58,672 nt of DNA from DAOPZC01 sp035353175 (GCA_035353175.1 DAOPZC010000025.1:1-58672), one strand, 5' to 3'; shown: positions 24,626 to 34,944, numbered from the stretch's first letter. A program made the numbers and translations. Notes: generated from the letters alone by a model not told the origin.

Positions 24626-27600
24626 ATGAAGCGGCATCAGGCGGTGTGTGCGGCACTCTTCGTCGCGGTCGGCGCGTGCGGAACGGCGGCAGCGGGAACT
24701 GTTTATTGGGACGGCACGGGCACGGGATGGGAGGCGGCGGGAAACTGGTCCACCGGTTCGGGTGCCACGACTCCTGACCCTGAGACGGCTCCGGGCGCTG
24801 CGGACGACGTGGTGTTCAACATCTCGACGCTGAACACGGCGCAGACGGTCCAGCTCAACGGCGACCAGTCCGCGAAGTCGGTCACCAACAGCACGACCGG
24901 CGCGGTCACGGTCTTGGGAGGCGGCGCGGACCGCACGCTGACGCTGGGTGCCGGCGGCCTGGCCCGCACGGGCAACGCGGCCACGGTCATCGGGTCGCCG
25001 ACGTCCGGACAGCGGGTGGACCTGGTCGTCGGCGCAGACCAGACCTGGCTCAACAGCATTGCGGGCAGCGACATCGTGATCAGCAACGCCGTCACGGCTG
25101 CGGCGACGGGCGACGCCGCGACGACGAATGTCCTGACGCTGAACGCGGCGAACAAGGGTTTTCTGTTTGCGGGCAACGGCAACACCGTGGCGCTGAGAGA
25201 CGGAGCCGCGGGCCGCAGGCTGTCGCTCGTCAAGCTCGGCTCCGGCGCGGTGACGCTGAACTCGACCAACACCTACAGCGGCGGCACGGTCATCAACGCC
25301 GGCACGGTCATCTTAACCGCGACGAATGCCCTGGGATCCGGGCCGGTCGTTATGGCGGGTGGCACGATCCAGCACAACGTCGGAACGACGCTGACCAACG
25401 ACCTCGTCGCGCAGGCCGGGACGACGAGCGTGCTTCAGGGCAACAGCAGCGGGGCGCTGGTCCTGTCCGGCAACATCACGGGAAGCGGCAACCTCACGGC
25501 AGCGGCCTGGGTCAACTACGGCAGCCCCCAGTTGTCGGGCAACAACAGCGGCTTCTCGGGGCGGTTCACGGTGAACTGGAGCAATGCCATGCGCATGAAG
25601 TTCAACAGCCCGGAGTCGGGAAGCTCAAACGCGTGGTGGGAGCTGAACGGCCCCACGTCGGACGGCAACTCGCTGACGTTTTCGGGCGGGACCATCTATT
25701 TCGGCGCGATGAACGGGGCCGGCCAAATGCGCAGCCCGGCCGGGAACACGATCGTCGTCGGCGGCCTCAACACGAACTGCACCTACAGCGGCAACTTCAA
25801 CGGCGCGAACCTGGTGATCCGCAAAGTGGGCACCGCCGCGTTCGCGCTGACGGGCGCAGCCAACTACACCGGCGGGACGCAGATCAACGGCGGCACGATG
25901 GTGTTCAGCAACGCCACGGCATTCGGCAGCGGGAACATCGCGTTCGGCGGCGGAACGTTGCGGCACGGGTTGACGTTCACGCAGGATCTGTCGGCCAAGA
26001 TCGTCAACAGCGCGGCGGACATCGCGGTCGACGACGGCGGCCAGAGCGTAACCTATGCGACCGCGCTGGCGGCGTCGAACAAGGGCGGCCTGACGAAGAA
26101 GGGGGCAGGCACCCTGACGCTCGCGGTCCAGCCGGCGTATACCGGGCTCACGACGGTCGCCGCGGGCACCTTGGCGTTCGGGACGTCGGTGACGCTGACG
26201 GGCGGCGCGGCCGTTTCGAATGGCGCAACGTTGAGCGTGAGCGGCGGGCTCACCTCAGGGCCTCTCACGCTCGCTGACGGCGCGACGCTGACGGCGGTCG
26301 GCTCGATCACCGGAGGCGTGGTGACCGTCGGCACGGGCGCGTCGATCCGGATCGCCAAAGCGACCTCGTGGCCCTTGACTGGAACCTTTGAGATCATGAG
26401 CTACACGGCCGCGGGCTCGTCCGTCCTTTCGGACGCCTCTGTCTCGGTCACGGGGCTCAGCGGCAACAGCGAGGCCACGCTGGATTTCGCCACGGCGGGC
26501 AAGGTGTATCTGACCATCACCTCCGAGAAGCTGGTGTGGAGCGGCGCGGACGGCGACGAGTGGCGCGCGGCCGGCAAGTGGACCGGCCAGAACAGCGGCG
26601 ACAGCTATACCTTCACGGACTATGACGCCGTGCTCGTGACCAACGGCGCCGCTGCAGGGACGCCGTCGATCGCCGTAAACGTGTCGGACGTGACGCCGTC
26701 TAGCGCGACCTTCGACCTCGGCGCGGGCTTCAGCCGCAAGCTGGCCGGCGCCTACGGCATCGCGGGCGCGGCCACGTCGCTGACGAAGAGCGGCGACGGC
26801 GCACTGATCCTCGCCAACGCCAACAGCTATGCGGGCGCGACAGCGGTGAACGGCGGCGAGCTCGTGCTGGGCGACGGCGCCGCAAACGGCTCGATCGGCT
26901 CCGGCACGCCGGTGAGCGTGTCGGCCGGCGCGGCGTTCGTGGTGAACAGCGCCTCCGGAACCTCGCAGTCCGTCGCCAATGCCGTGTCCGGCGCGGGCAC
27001 CCTGGTCAAACGCGGCGCGGGCACGTTGACGCTGAACGGCCAGACGGCATTTTCGGAGCGGATCGCGGTCGAGGCGGGGACGCTGCGGTTCAACCCGGCG
27101 GCCAATTTCAACCTGTCGGCCGTCATGACCAACGCGGGCGGGGTCGAGCAGGTCGCCAAGGTCATCGTCATCACCAACAGCGCGCTGGTCGCGGGCTTGA
27201 GCGGCACGTGGACGATTCCGGCCGGCGCCGAAGTGCGCTTCCCCGGCGATTACAGCGGTGTGAACTATTTCGGCAACCTGTCGGAGATGCGCCTCGCGGG
27301 AGGCAAGATCGGCTTGAACGACTTGATCTTCAACGTGACGGTGGTGGCGCCCCTGCGGGCGGTCGACGGGACGGCCAGCAGCGTGGAAGGCGTCGAGGCC
27401 AATTTCGCGCTGAGCGGGAGCCTGCGCGGCACGGGCACGATCAACGCGTATTCCAACAAGCGCGGCATCATGCTCAACGGCGATAACGGGGCGTTTGAGG
27501 GGACCTTCGCGTTTCAGACGGGCGGCGGGTCGTGGAACACCTGCGGCTTTTTCGCGACCAACGCCTGCGGCACGAACGCCGTCTGGAACCTGAACTATAA

Positions 27601-28348
27601 CACCGCCTCTGACCGCGCCGGTGCGGTGCACAGCCTGCGCTTCGACGTCGGCGGCACCTACCGGCTCGGGGCGCTGAACACGGTGGCGGGCAGCCGGGTC
27701 TATTGCCGCACAGGCACCGACGGCACGCCGTCGGTGTACAACACGGTACTGGAGGTCGGCCAGAAGGGCATCGACTGCTCGCTCGAAGGGCTGTTCGTAA
27801 AGAACCGCTTCGCGCTGAACAAGGTGGGGTCGGCACGGCTGACGCTCGGAAGCGGTTTCGACTGTCCGGCCGGCACGGCGATCTCGGCCCTGTCCGGCAC
27901 GCTCGCGGTCAATGCCCCGCTCACCAACGCCACGGTCACCGCCGCGGCGGGCGCCAGGATTGAAGGCGTCGGGGCCCTCGGCAACGCGCTCGCGTGGGGC
28001 GACGGCGTGACGGTTGCCCCCGGCACGAACGGCGTCGGGACGCTGACCTTGCAGGCTTCCCCGGTTGTCACGTCGGGCGCGGTATGGGCGGCGAATGTCA
28101 GCTCCAACGGGACCTGTTCCGTCTTGAGCGTGAAGGGCGGTTTGGAGCTCTCCTCGCTGACGCTGCAACTCCAAGATCCCGCACAGCTCAACAAAGCGCT
28201 ATCGTACGTGGTGGCGACCACGGAAAGCGGCACCTTGAGCGGTCAGATCGCCGCCTCGAACTTGCCGCCGGGATGGACGGCCCGCAACGAGGGCACCGCG
28301 GTCCGGCTTGTCAAAGTTCCCTCGGGAACCATGTTCAAGATCTACTGA
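24626..28348 (+). CDS. Large secreted protein with autotransporter-associated beta-strand repeats
   Basis: Exported protein of 1,240 residues; signal peptide MKRHQAVCAALFVAVGACGTAAAG followed by a mature start of GTVYWDGTGTGWEAAGNWS. The body is a long beta-helix built from autotransporter-associated repeats of the type K-x-G-x-G-T-L-x-L...Y-x-G-x-T-x-V-x-x-G-T-L, clearest near residues 201, 488, 717 and 792. A second WSGADGDEWRAAGKWT-like unit begins near 637. No C-terminal autotransporter barrel, LPXTG or PEP-CTERM signal is present; the protein ends VPSGTMFKIY. AAAGGGAGA precedes the ATG. It leads the arabinan locus and shares its promoter type, so a surface or substrate-holding role in polysaccharide use is plausible but unproven. 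Confidence 0.8.
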   Translation: MKRHQAVCAALFVAVGACGTAAAGTVYWDGTGTGWEAAGNWSTGSGATTPDPETAPGAADDVVFNISTLNTAQTVQLNGDQSAKSVTNSTTGAVTVLGGGADRTLTLGAGGLARTGNAATVIGSPTSGQRVDLVVGADQTWLNSIAGSDIVISNAVTAAATGDAATTNVLTLNAANKGFLFAGNGNTVALRDGAAGRRLSLVKLGSGAVTLNSTNTYSGGTVINAGTVILTATNALGSGPVVMAGGTIQHNVGTTLTNDLVAQAGTTSVLQGNSSGALVLSGNITGSGNLTAAAWVNYGSPQLSGNNSGFSGRFTVNWSNAMRMKFNSPESGSSNAWWELNGPTSDGNSLTFSGGTIYFGAMNGAGQMRSPAGNTIVVGGLNTNCTYSGNFNGANLVIRKVGTAAFALTGAANYTGGTQINGGTMVFSNATAFGSGNIAFGGGTLRHGLTFTQDLSAKIVNSAADIAVDDGGQSVTYATALAASNKGGLTKKGAGTLTLAVQPAYTGLTTVAAGTLAFGTSVTLTGGAAVSNGATLSVSGGLTSGPLTLADGATLTAVGSITGGVVTVGTGASIRIAKATSWPLTGTFEIMSYTAAGSSVLSDASVSVTGLSGNSEATLDFATAGKVYLTITSEKLVWSGADGDEWRAAGKWTGQNSGDSYTFTDYDAVLVTNGAAAGTPSIAVNVSDVTPSSATFDLGAGFSRKLAGAYGIAGAATSLTKSGDGALILANANSYAGATAVNGGELVLGDGAANGSIGSGTPVSVSAGAAFVVNSASGTSQSVANAVSGAGTLVKRGAGTLTLNGQTAFSERIAVEAGTLRFNPAANFNLSAVMTNAGGVEQVAKVIVITNSALVAGLSGTWTIPAGAEVRFPGDYSGVNYFGNLSEMRLAGGKIGLNDLIFNVTVVAPLRAVDGTASSVEGVEANFALSGSLRGTGTINAYSNKRGIMLNGDNGAFEGTFAFQTGGGSWNTCGFFATNACGTNAVWNLNYNTASDRAGAVHSLRFDVGGTYRLGALNTVAGSRVYCRTGTDGTPSVYNTVLEVGQKGIDCSLEGLFVKNRFALNKVGSARLTLGSGFDCPAGTAISALSGTLAVNAPLTNATVTAAAGARIEGVGALGNALAWGDGVTVAPGTNGVGTLTLQASPVVTSGAVWAANVSSNGTCSVLSVKGGLELSSLTLQLQDPAQLNKALSYVVATTESGTLSGQIAASNLPPGWTARNEGTAVRLVKVPSGTMFKIY

Positions 28349-28360
28349 CAGAGGTGACGC

Positions 28361-29905
28361 GTGGTGCGCAGGCATAAAAAAGGCGGAGGTTTGCAGAGCC
28401 GGGCGCTACGGGCGGCGTGGGCCGCGGCGGCGATCCTGCTGGGGCCGGGGCAGGGTCGCGGCGAGGGCGTCGAGGTGGACGCGGGAGCCTTCGGGTTTTC
28501 GCCGGCCTCCAACGCCACAGCCAATGTCGCATCGCTCCAGCGGGCCCTGCAGGGCGGCCAGAGAACCGTGCGGGTCACGCGGCCCGGCGATTATGAGCTG
28601 AACGATACCGTCTATCTGGACGATGACACGCGCGTGGTTTTCGCGCAGGGCGTGGCGTTGAAGAAGGCGGCGCGCTACGGGTTTGTGCTGTGCAACCGCG
28701 GCGCCCTCACCCGCACGTGGAACCGCAACATCCGCATCGACGGGCTGCACATCCGGGTCAACGGCAAGGAGGGCGGCCCGCCGCCTTCCTTGCCCACCTG
28801 GGGCCTTCGCGGCCAGCTGACCCTGTATGGCGTCCGGAACGCCGAGATCACGCGCTTCACCTGCCTGGATCTGGAGCCGCGGCAGTTCTGTATCCACGTC
28901 TGCGCGTTCGAGGATCTGCTGATCGACGGCTTCGAAATCCGCGGCAAGAAGGACGGCATCCATCTCGGGGCGGGGCGCCGGTTCACGGTGCGCAACGGCA
29001 TTTGCGAGACCCATGACGACGCGATCGCGCTCAACGCGCAGGACTATCCCACGAGCCAGCCGATGCAGGGCGATATCGAGGACGGGTTGGTTGAGAACAT
29101 TGTGGACGAGGCCAAGCCTCAGACGGGCGGCAACTCCGTGCGCCTTCTGACGGGGGCTTGGCCCGACTGGAGGCCGGGGCTGCGCGTGCGCAACGGCGAC
29201 ACGGTGCGGTGCGGCATGAACGTCTATCGCGTGGTGCTGCCCTCGGGCTCGCCGGAGACGGCGTCGGTGGACGCGCCGCGCCATGCGGTCGGAACGTGGT
29301 ACGACGCCGCGAAGATCGGCTTTTTCCACTGTTCATCGGACGGCGCCACGCAGGCCAACATCCGTCGCGTGGTTTTCCGCAACATGACGCTGCGCGACAA
29401 TCGGACGAGTTTCAAATTTGCCTGGGACATCTGCCCGGCCAACCGCGCGATCCATCCCGAGACGCCCAAGGACCGGTGGCCGACCTGCGAGGCGACGATC
29501 GAAAACTGTCAGGCCTCCGCCACAAATGGGCCGTTCATCTGGGGCAACTCGAATATCCGCGTGCATGCGAGCGGCGTGACCGTAGCGGGCACGCTCTTCG
29601 ACGTCAACGGACGCGGGACATCCGTCGAGGCCGAACTGGAACGCGTGACGCTCCTGCGGCCACCGTCGGACAAGCCCGACCTCGTGTTTACGGCCGAAGG
29701 CAGACTCGACCTTTCGCTGCGCGCCCTGTCGCCGCAGCGCGACCTCTTGGGCCAGTGGGGCAAGCGCTCGGCGGTGCGCGTGCGGGGAGACCTTTCGCTT
29801 TCCTCGCTGCAGGGGCTTGCGCCAAACTCAGGCGACCGGCTGATGGAAAGGGGAGTCCGTAAGGTTTACGACGGCCGTTTGTGGACGGATGACCTCGCGC
29901 CTTAG
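28361..29905 (+). CDS. Secreted GH28/pectate-lyase-like beta-helix protein
   Basis: Exported protein of 514 residues starting at GTG with GAGGTGA upstream, 12 bases after the preceding stop, so very likely co-transcribed. The N-terminus is basic followed by an Ala/Leu-rich signal segment ending near GQGRGEG. The rest is a right-handed parallel beta-helix. The rung region GKKDGIHLGAGRRFTVRNG...ETHDDAIAL contains the Asp-Asp pair seen in polygalacturonase-like (GH28) proteins, but the NTD and RIK motifs of true polygalacturonases are not evident. Activity on pectin or rhamnogalacturonan side chains fits the arabinan-degrading neighbourhood. The exact substrate is unknown. Confidence 0.7.
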   Translation: MVRRHKKGGGLQSRALRAAWAAAAILLGPGQGRGEGVEVDAGAFGFSPASNATANVASLQRALQGGQRTVRVTRPGDYELNDTVYLDDDTRVVFAQGVALKKAARYGFVLCNRGALTRTWNRNIRIDGLHIRVNGKEGGPPPSLPTWGLRGQLTLYGVRNAEITRFTCLDLEPRQFCIHVCAFEDLLIDGFEIRGKKDGIHLGAGRRFTVRNGICETHDDAIALNAQDYPTSQPMQGDIEDGLVENIVDEAKPQTGGNSVRLLTGAWPDWRPGLRVRNGDTVRCGMNVYRVVLPSGSPETASVDAPRHAVGTWYDAAKIGFFHCSSDGATQANIRRVVFRNMTLRDNRTSFKFAWDICPANRAIHPETPKDRWPTCEATIENCQASATNGPFIWGNSNIRVHASGVTVAGTLFDVNGRGTSVEAELERVTLLRPPSDKPDLVFTAEGRLDLSLRALSPQRDLLGQWGKRSAVRVRGDLSLSSLQGLAPNSGDRLMERGVRKVYDGRLWTDDLAP

Positions 29906-29982
29906 CGACGGAGGGGGTCTGGGTATCGCGGTGGAGGGCGCGCAGGGGTGGGAGGCGCGCAGAACTGACGGGGGAGGATATC

Positions 29983-32463
29983 GTGAAACGAGGACATGGG
30001 GACACGCTCAATTCTTGGATGCGACTCGCGGTATCAGCCCTTGCGCAGACCGCTTCGCTGCAGCTGGCGATCGTCGTCGCAGGGGGGCTGCTGCTTCCCG
30101 CGCGGGCGCAGCAGGTCGGGTCGGATCGCACCGCGGGCGTCCCCGACACCCTGCGCATCTTTTACGCGTCACACAGTCTGATGTGGTATGTGCCCGAGCC
30201 TCTCGGCCAGCTGGTTGCGCAGGCGGGCATACCGGGTCACGAGGTGGTTGGCGTGCAGCGTATCGGCGCCTCGCGGACGCTCCAGCACTGGGAGAAGGCT
30301 GAGCCCAACGATGCGAAGGAGGCCCTCAGGAAGGGAGATCTCGACGTCTTCGTGATGTCGCCGATCCCCTTCCCCGACGAAGGGGTGGAAGCGTTTGTTA
30401 AACTCGGGCTGACGCACAACCCGCGCATGCGTTTCCTCGTCCAGCTCTCGTGGGGCGGCGGCGACACGGACAACCAGGATTTCCCGAAAGGGTCGTGGGA
30501 CCGCGTCGACCGCAACAAGACGCCCGACCAGCTCAAGGCGCTCTACGCGCGCAACATCCGGGCGGGCGAGGCGCAGGCCGACGCCATCAACAGCAAGTAT
30601 GGCCAGGGGCGGCAGATCATGACTCTCGTCCCATCCGCGCAGGCGCTCGTGGAGCTCAGAACGCGGATCTATGAGAAGCGCGTGCCCGGGCTGAATCGTC
30701 AGGAGGAGCTCTTCGTCGATGCCGTGCATCCGTCGCCGCCGCTGGAGGCGCTCAACATCTATCTGCACTTTGCGGTTCTGTATGGCCGGTCGCCCGTCGG
30801 TCTGCCCATGGCCGCCCCGCTGAAGGCGGCGGGCCGCCCGGAGTGGGGCGAGGCGCTTAGCCGCTGCTTGCAGGAGATCGCCTGGGAGACGGCGTCCAGC
30901 TACGCGTATAGCGGCCTGTCGGCGCGCAACCCGATTCTCCACGCAGACGTGCCGGACCTGTCGATGATCCGCGTGGGGGACACCTATTACATGAGCAGCA
31001 CCACGATGCACCTGAGTCCGGGATTGCCGATCATGAGGTCCAAGGACCTGGTGAACTGGGAGCTCGCGAGTTACGCTTACGACACGCTCGGGGAGGACGA
31101 TGCGCTGTCGCTCCGCAACGGCCGGAGTGCCTACGGTGCGGGATCGTGGGCCAGCAGCCTGCGCTACCACAACGGTACGTTTTACGTTTCGACCTTCTCC
31201 GGAACGACCGGTCAAACGCACCTGTAATCAACGCGGGAGATCGAGCGGGGGGCGTGGACCTCCGTGGCCTTCACGCCGAAGTTGCACGACCACTCGCTGT
31301 TCTTTGATGACGACGGCCGGGTGTACATGGTCTATGGCGGCGGACGCATCAGGCTCGTCGAGCTGACCGCTGACGCGTCGGCGGTCAAGCCTGGCGGGCT
31401 CGATCGGGTGATCATCGAGAATGCCAGCGTGGTGGCCGGGCCCGACATCGGTCTTCCGGCCGAGGGCTCGCAGCTCTTCAAGGTGCACGGCAAGTACTTC
31501 CTGTTCAACATCACCTGGCCCAAGAACGACATGCGCACCGTGCTCATCCATCGCGCCGACAACATCGCCGGGCCCTACGAAGGACGCGTCGCGCTGCACG
31601 ATCAAGGCGTCGCGCAGGGCGGGCTGATCGATACCCCGCAGGGCGAGTGGTACGCCTACCTGTTCAGAGACTGCGGCGCGGTCGGACGCGCGCCTTACCT
31701 CGTGCCGGTCCAGTGGGTCGACGGCTGGCCGGTGTTGGGCCAGGACGGGAAAGTGCCCGAGCGGCTGAACCTGCCCGCGAGCCGGGGCGTCATGCCCGGG
31801 GTTGTCGCGTCAGACGAATTCGGGCGCGGGCCCGGCGAGCGGCCGCTGCCGCTGGTCTGGCAGTGGAACCACAATCCAGACCACGCGCTCTGGTCGGTCG
31901 GAGCGCGACCGGGCTGGCTGCGGCTGACCGCCGGCCGCGTCGACGCGGGCCTCCTCGCGGCGCGCAACACGCTCACGCAACGCACGTTCGGTCCGCAGTG
32001 CGCGGGACGGACACTGCTGGACGTGACGCAGATGAAGGCCGGGGACTGCGCGGGCTTGGCGCTCTTGCAGGCGCGCTACGGCTGGGTCGGCGTGAGGGCG
32101 GAAGCTGGAGGCCGGAAAGCCGTCGTGATGGTGAGTGCCGAGAGCGGTTCGCCAGAGGAAGTGGCGCGCGTCCCGTTGGAGCAGGGAACGGTGCATCTGG
32201 AAGCGGCCTGCGACTTCAGCCGGGGAGCGGACCGCGCGCGCTTCTTTTACAGCCTCGACGGAGCGGCGTGGCATGCGTTCGGGGGCGAAGTGAAGATGGC
32301 CTACACGATCCCGCATTTCATGGGCTACCGCTTCGGCCTGTTCAACTTTGCGACGGCGGAGCCGGGCGGGAGCGCCGACTTCGATTTCTTGCGCATCGGC
32401 GAACGGGCTTCGGCTGAGGTTGCCGGTCCCGCGGAGAGTGAAAGCATCCTGCGAATGCGCTGA
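29983..32463 (+). pseudogene. SGNH-like/GH43 fusion glycosidase interrupted by one in-frame TAA
   Basis: A reading frame of 826 codons broken only by TAA at 31225-31227; both sides are in the same frame and code for one continuous GH43 domain. After a signal peptide (ending near LLPARAQQ) residues ~50-300 resemble an SGNH hydrolase (IFYASHSLMWY at the nucleophile loop, DAVHPS as the Asp-His pair). Residues ~315-640 are a GH43 beta-propeller with HADVPDLSMIRVGDTYYM (Asp base), HDHSLFFDDDGRVYMVYG (second Asp) and PAEGSQLFKVHGKYF (Glu acid). The C-terminus is a beta-sandwich like that of beta-xylosidases. In relatives the stop position is an aromatic residue (THL-Y-STREIERG), so one base change (TAC or TAT to TAA) explains it. 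It may be a recent nonsense mutation or a sequencing error. Confidence 0.8.
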
Positions 32464-32512
32464 CGATCATCCGGACGACATGTGCGTCCGACTCATGGAA
32501 AGGACGAGACCG

Positions 32513-34864
32513 ATGAAGGACTTATACGCCGCAACACGGATTGCCATCACCCTCGCTCTGACGGGCGTCGCCGCGGTCGCCGACACGCTTGAACCGGTCC
32601 GGCTCCAGACCGTGAGGCTCGGCGGCTTCTGGCGCGAACAGGTTGTTCTCATGACCGCGAAGTGGATCCCGCACTGCATGCGCCAGATGGAGGCAGGGGG
32701 TGAGGGCGAGGAGCTGCTCAACCTCGTCGCCACCGGCGAAGTGCTGGCCGGCAAGCCGCCCTCGGTCGCCTTCAAAGGGTGCGCATGGAGCGACGCTTAC
32801 ATCTACAACACCCTTGAGGCGGCGTGCCTGGCGCTCGAGGTCGATCCGGCGGCAGACGCCGAGCTGGTCCGGGCGCAGGCATTTCTGCGCGCCAAGATCG
32901 AGGCGTGGATACCGGTCATTCTGGCGGCGCAGGACAAGGACGGCTACATCCACTCGTTTCACGTGCTCAATAAGCGGCCGCATTTCACACGGATCTCCGA
33001 CCATGAGTTCTACGTCATGGGCTACTTGATCGAGATGGGCATCGCGCACGCGCGCCTGACGGGAGGCCGGGACCGCAGGCTGTACGACGCGGCGCTCCGC
33101 TGTGCGAACCACCTCTGCGACGTCTTCGGCGCTCCGCCGAAACGCTCGTGGAAGAACGGGCACCCGGGTCTGGAGCACGCGCTCTGCCGCCTCGGCGAGA
33201 TGGCGAACGAGACTGAGGGCGCAGGGAAAGGCGCGCCGTACATCGCGCTGGCCAAGCACTTCGTCGATCACCAGCACGAGCTTCACCCCAACGTCTACGA
33301 CCAGTCGGAGCAGCCGGCCGTGAAGATGACCGAGGCGCGGGGGCACGCCGTGCGAGCCACCTATTTCTACACCGCCCTCGCGGACCTGGCCCGGCTCACG
33401 GGCGACACGGCCTATCAGGACGCCTCCGGCCGCATCTGGGACAACGCGGTCAACCGCAAGCACTATCTCACCGGCGGGGTGGGCGCCTCGCATCAGGGAG
33501 AGGCTTTCGGCGCAGACTACGAGTTGCCGAACAACGGCTACTGCGAGTCGTGCGCGAGCTGCGGCCTGAGCTTCTGGGCGGAGCAGATGCACCGGCTGCA
33601 TGCGGACGCGCGCTACGTCGACGTGCAGGAGCGCGCGCTCTACAACAACATCGCGGGGTCGGTGGCGCGCGACGGCGCCACGTTCTACTATCAGAACCCG
33701 CCCGCCTCGAAGCAGCCGCGCCACCCGTGGCACGTGTGTCCCTGCTGCGTCGGCAACATTCCGCGTGCGCTCATCGCGATCAAAGATCTGATGTATTCGG
33801 TCAACGCCGGCCGAGACGTTCTCTTCGTGAACCACTACGTCGACAGCGAAGGCGTGATCGGCGCCGTGGGGGGCGGGCTCCGCGTGCGGCAGGAGACGCG
33901 TTATCCGTGGGGGGGCGAGGTTACGCTGACCCTGACGCCGGCTTCACCGGCGGCGTTCACGCTGGCGCTGCGGATACCCGGCCGCGCAGAGAGCGACCTC
34001 TATGCCGTTCAGCCGCCGGACGGAGAGATCCGTTTGACCGTGAACGGGCAGGCGCAGCCGGTCGACACCCAAAATGGCTTCGCCCGCATCAGGCGCACGT
34101 GGCAGGCCGGGGACCGCGTGGAGCTCGACCTGCCGATGCCTGTGCAGCGCGTGCACTGCGACGAGCGGGTGGCGGCCAACCGCGGGCGGGTGGCCGTGCA
34201 GCGCGGCCCGATCGTCTACAGCTTCGAGGATGTCGACCAAGTGAAGTCCGTGCGCAACGCAGTGCTGCCGCCTGAGGCGGAGCTGGAGGCGCTCTGGCGC
34301 GGCGAGCTGCTGGGCGGCGTCATGACGGTCAAGGCCGGCGGGTTGCAGGGCATCCCCCATTTCGCGCGCCTCAACCGCGGAGGCTTCTCGCAGGTGTGGA
34401 TGCTGGAAGACCCGGCCAAGGCCGGCGTCAACACACTGTCGGCGCTGATGGACCTGACGGTCTCCTTTTGCCGCGGCAACGGCATGGATCCGGTGGCGGC
34501 GAACGACGGCGCGGTGCCTCAGGACGCGCCGCAGCATGTGCCCAACTTCGATTTCTGGCCCCACAAGGGCACGGCCGAGTGGCTGCAGTACACGTTTGAC
34601 AAGCCGACGGAAGTGAAGAGCTGTTCGGTCTGGTGGTTCGATGACACGGGTCGTGGCGAGTGTCGTCTGCCGGAATCGTGGCGGCTGTCGTATCAGACGC
34701 CAGACGGAGCGTGGCTCCCGGTCGAGGGGGCATTGGCGTATTCGGTGTCCACGGAGAAGCCCAGCGTGGTCGCATTCACCCCCGTTACCGCGATGGCCGT
34801 CCGGCTCGACGTGCAACTCCGCGCCGGTTTCTCAGCCGGCGTATTCGAATGGGCGGTGCAGTGA
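32513..34864 (+). CDS. GH127 (DUF1680) beta-L-arabinofuranosidase with C-terminal sugar-binding domain
   Basis: Predicted secreted enzyme of 783 residues; signal segment MKDLYAATRIAITLALTGVAAVADT. The (alpha/alpha)6 barrel shows GH127 hallmarks: WSDAYIYNTLEAA, LTGGVGASHQGEAFG, YCESCAS near residue 343 (catalytic-site Glu and a zinc Cys in HypBA1), and CPCCVGNIPR near 413 with the paired cysteines, one of which is the proposed nucleophile. A beta-sandwich follows, then a discoidin-like domain (~684-783: EWLQYTFDKPTEVKSCSVWWF). The family removes beta-L-arabinofuranose from plant arabinosides. The ATG at 32513 is preferred over in-frame starts inside the previous gene because it opens with the signal peptide. 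It lies 49 bases after the broken GH43 gene, likely in one transcript. Confidence 0.88.
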   Translation: MKDLYAATRIAITLALTGVAAVADTLEPVRLQTVRLGGFWREQVVLMTAKWIPHCMRQMEAGGEGEELLNLVATGEVLAGKPPSVAFKGCAWSDAYIYNTLEAACLALEVDPAADAELVRAQAFLRAKIEAWIPVILAAQDKDGYIHSFHVLNKRPHFTRISDHEFYVMGYLIEMGIAHARLTGGRDRRLYDAALRCANHLCDVFGAPPKRSWKNGHPGLEHALCRLGEMANETEGAGKGAPYIALAKHFVDHQHELHPNVYDQSEQPAVKMTEARGHAVRATYFYTALADLARLTGDTAYQDASGRIWDNAVNRKHYLTGGVGASHQGEAFGADYELPNNGYCESCASCGLSFWAEQMHRLHADARYVDVQERALYNNIAGSVARDGATFYYQNPPASKQPRHPWHVCPCCVGNIPRALIAIKDLMYSVNAGRDVLFVNHYVDSEGVIGAVGGGLRVRQETRYPWGGEVTLTLTPASPAAFTLALRIPGRAESDLYAVQPPDGEIRLTVNGQAQPVDTQNGFARIRRTWQAGDRVELDLPMPVQRVHCDERVAANRGRVAVQRGPIVYSFEDVDQVKSVRNAVLPPEAELEALWRGELLGGVMTVKAGGLQGIPHFARLNRGGFSQVWMLEDPAKAGVNTLSALMDLTVSFCRGNGMDPVAANDGAVPQDAPQHVPNFDFWPHKGTAEWLQYTFDKPTEVKSCSVWWFDDTGRGECRLPESWRLSYQTPDGAWLPVEGALAYSVSTEKPSVVAFTPVTAMAVRLDVQLRAGFSAGVFEWAVQ

Positions 34865-34882
34865 AGGCGGTGCGTCGAGTTG

Positions 34883-34944
34883 CGAAAAGTGCAATCACTT
34901 TAGCATGAAATGCAATTGCGCACACTCCTCTGGACGCCTACACT
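34883..34944 (+). promoter_or_regulatory. Shared activator-type promoter, copy B
   Basis: CGAAAAGTGCAAT (34883-34895) and a second TGCAAT (34911-34916), again 21 bp from the first TGCAAT (34890-34895). The -35 TTGCGC (34916-34921) begins in the last base of the second box; a 17-bp spacer and -10 TACACT (34939-34944) follow. The spacer shares ACTCC-CTG and GCCTAC with copy A at 24480. It gives the second half of the arabinan locus its own start. Confidence 0.6.

Noticed and set aside
26255..28174. 639-codon minus-strand open frame opposite the repeat protein gene
   Set aside because: Arg/Ala/Gly-rich composition and no domain; typical shadow frame of GC-rich repeat coding sequence.
31225..31227. 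Recoding (selenocysteine or pyrrolysine) of the stop in the GH43 gene
   Set aside because: The codon is TAA, not TGA or TAG, and no recoding element is visible; mutation or sequencing error is simpler.
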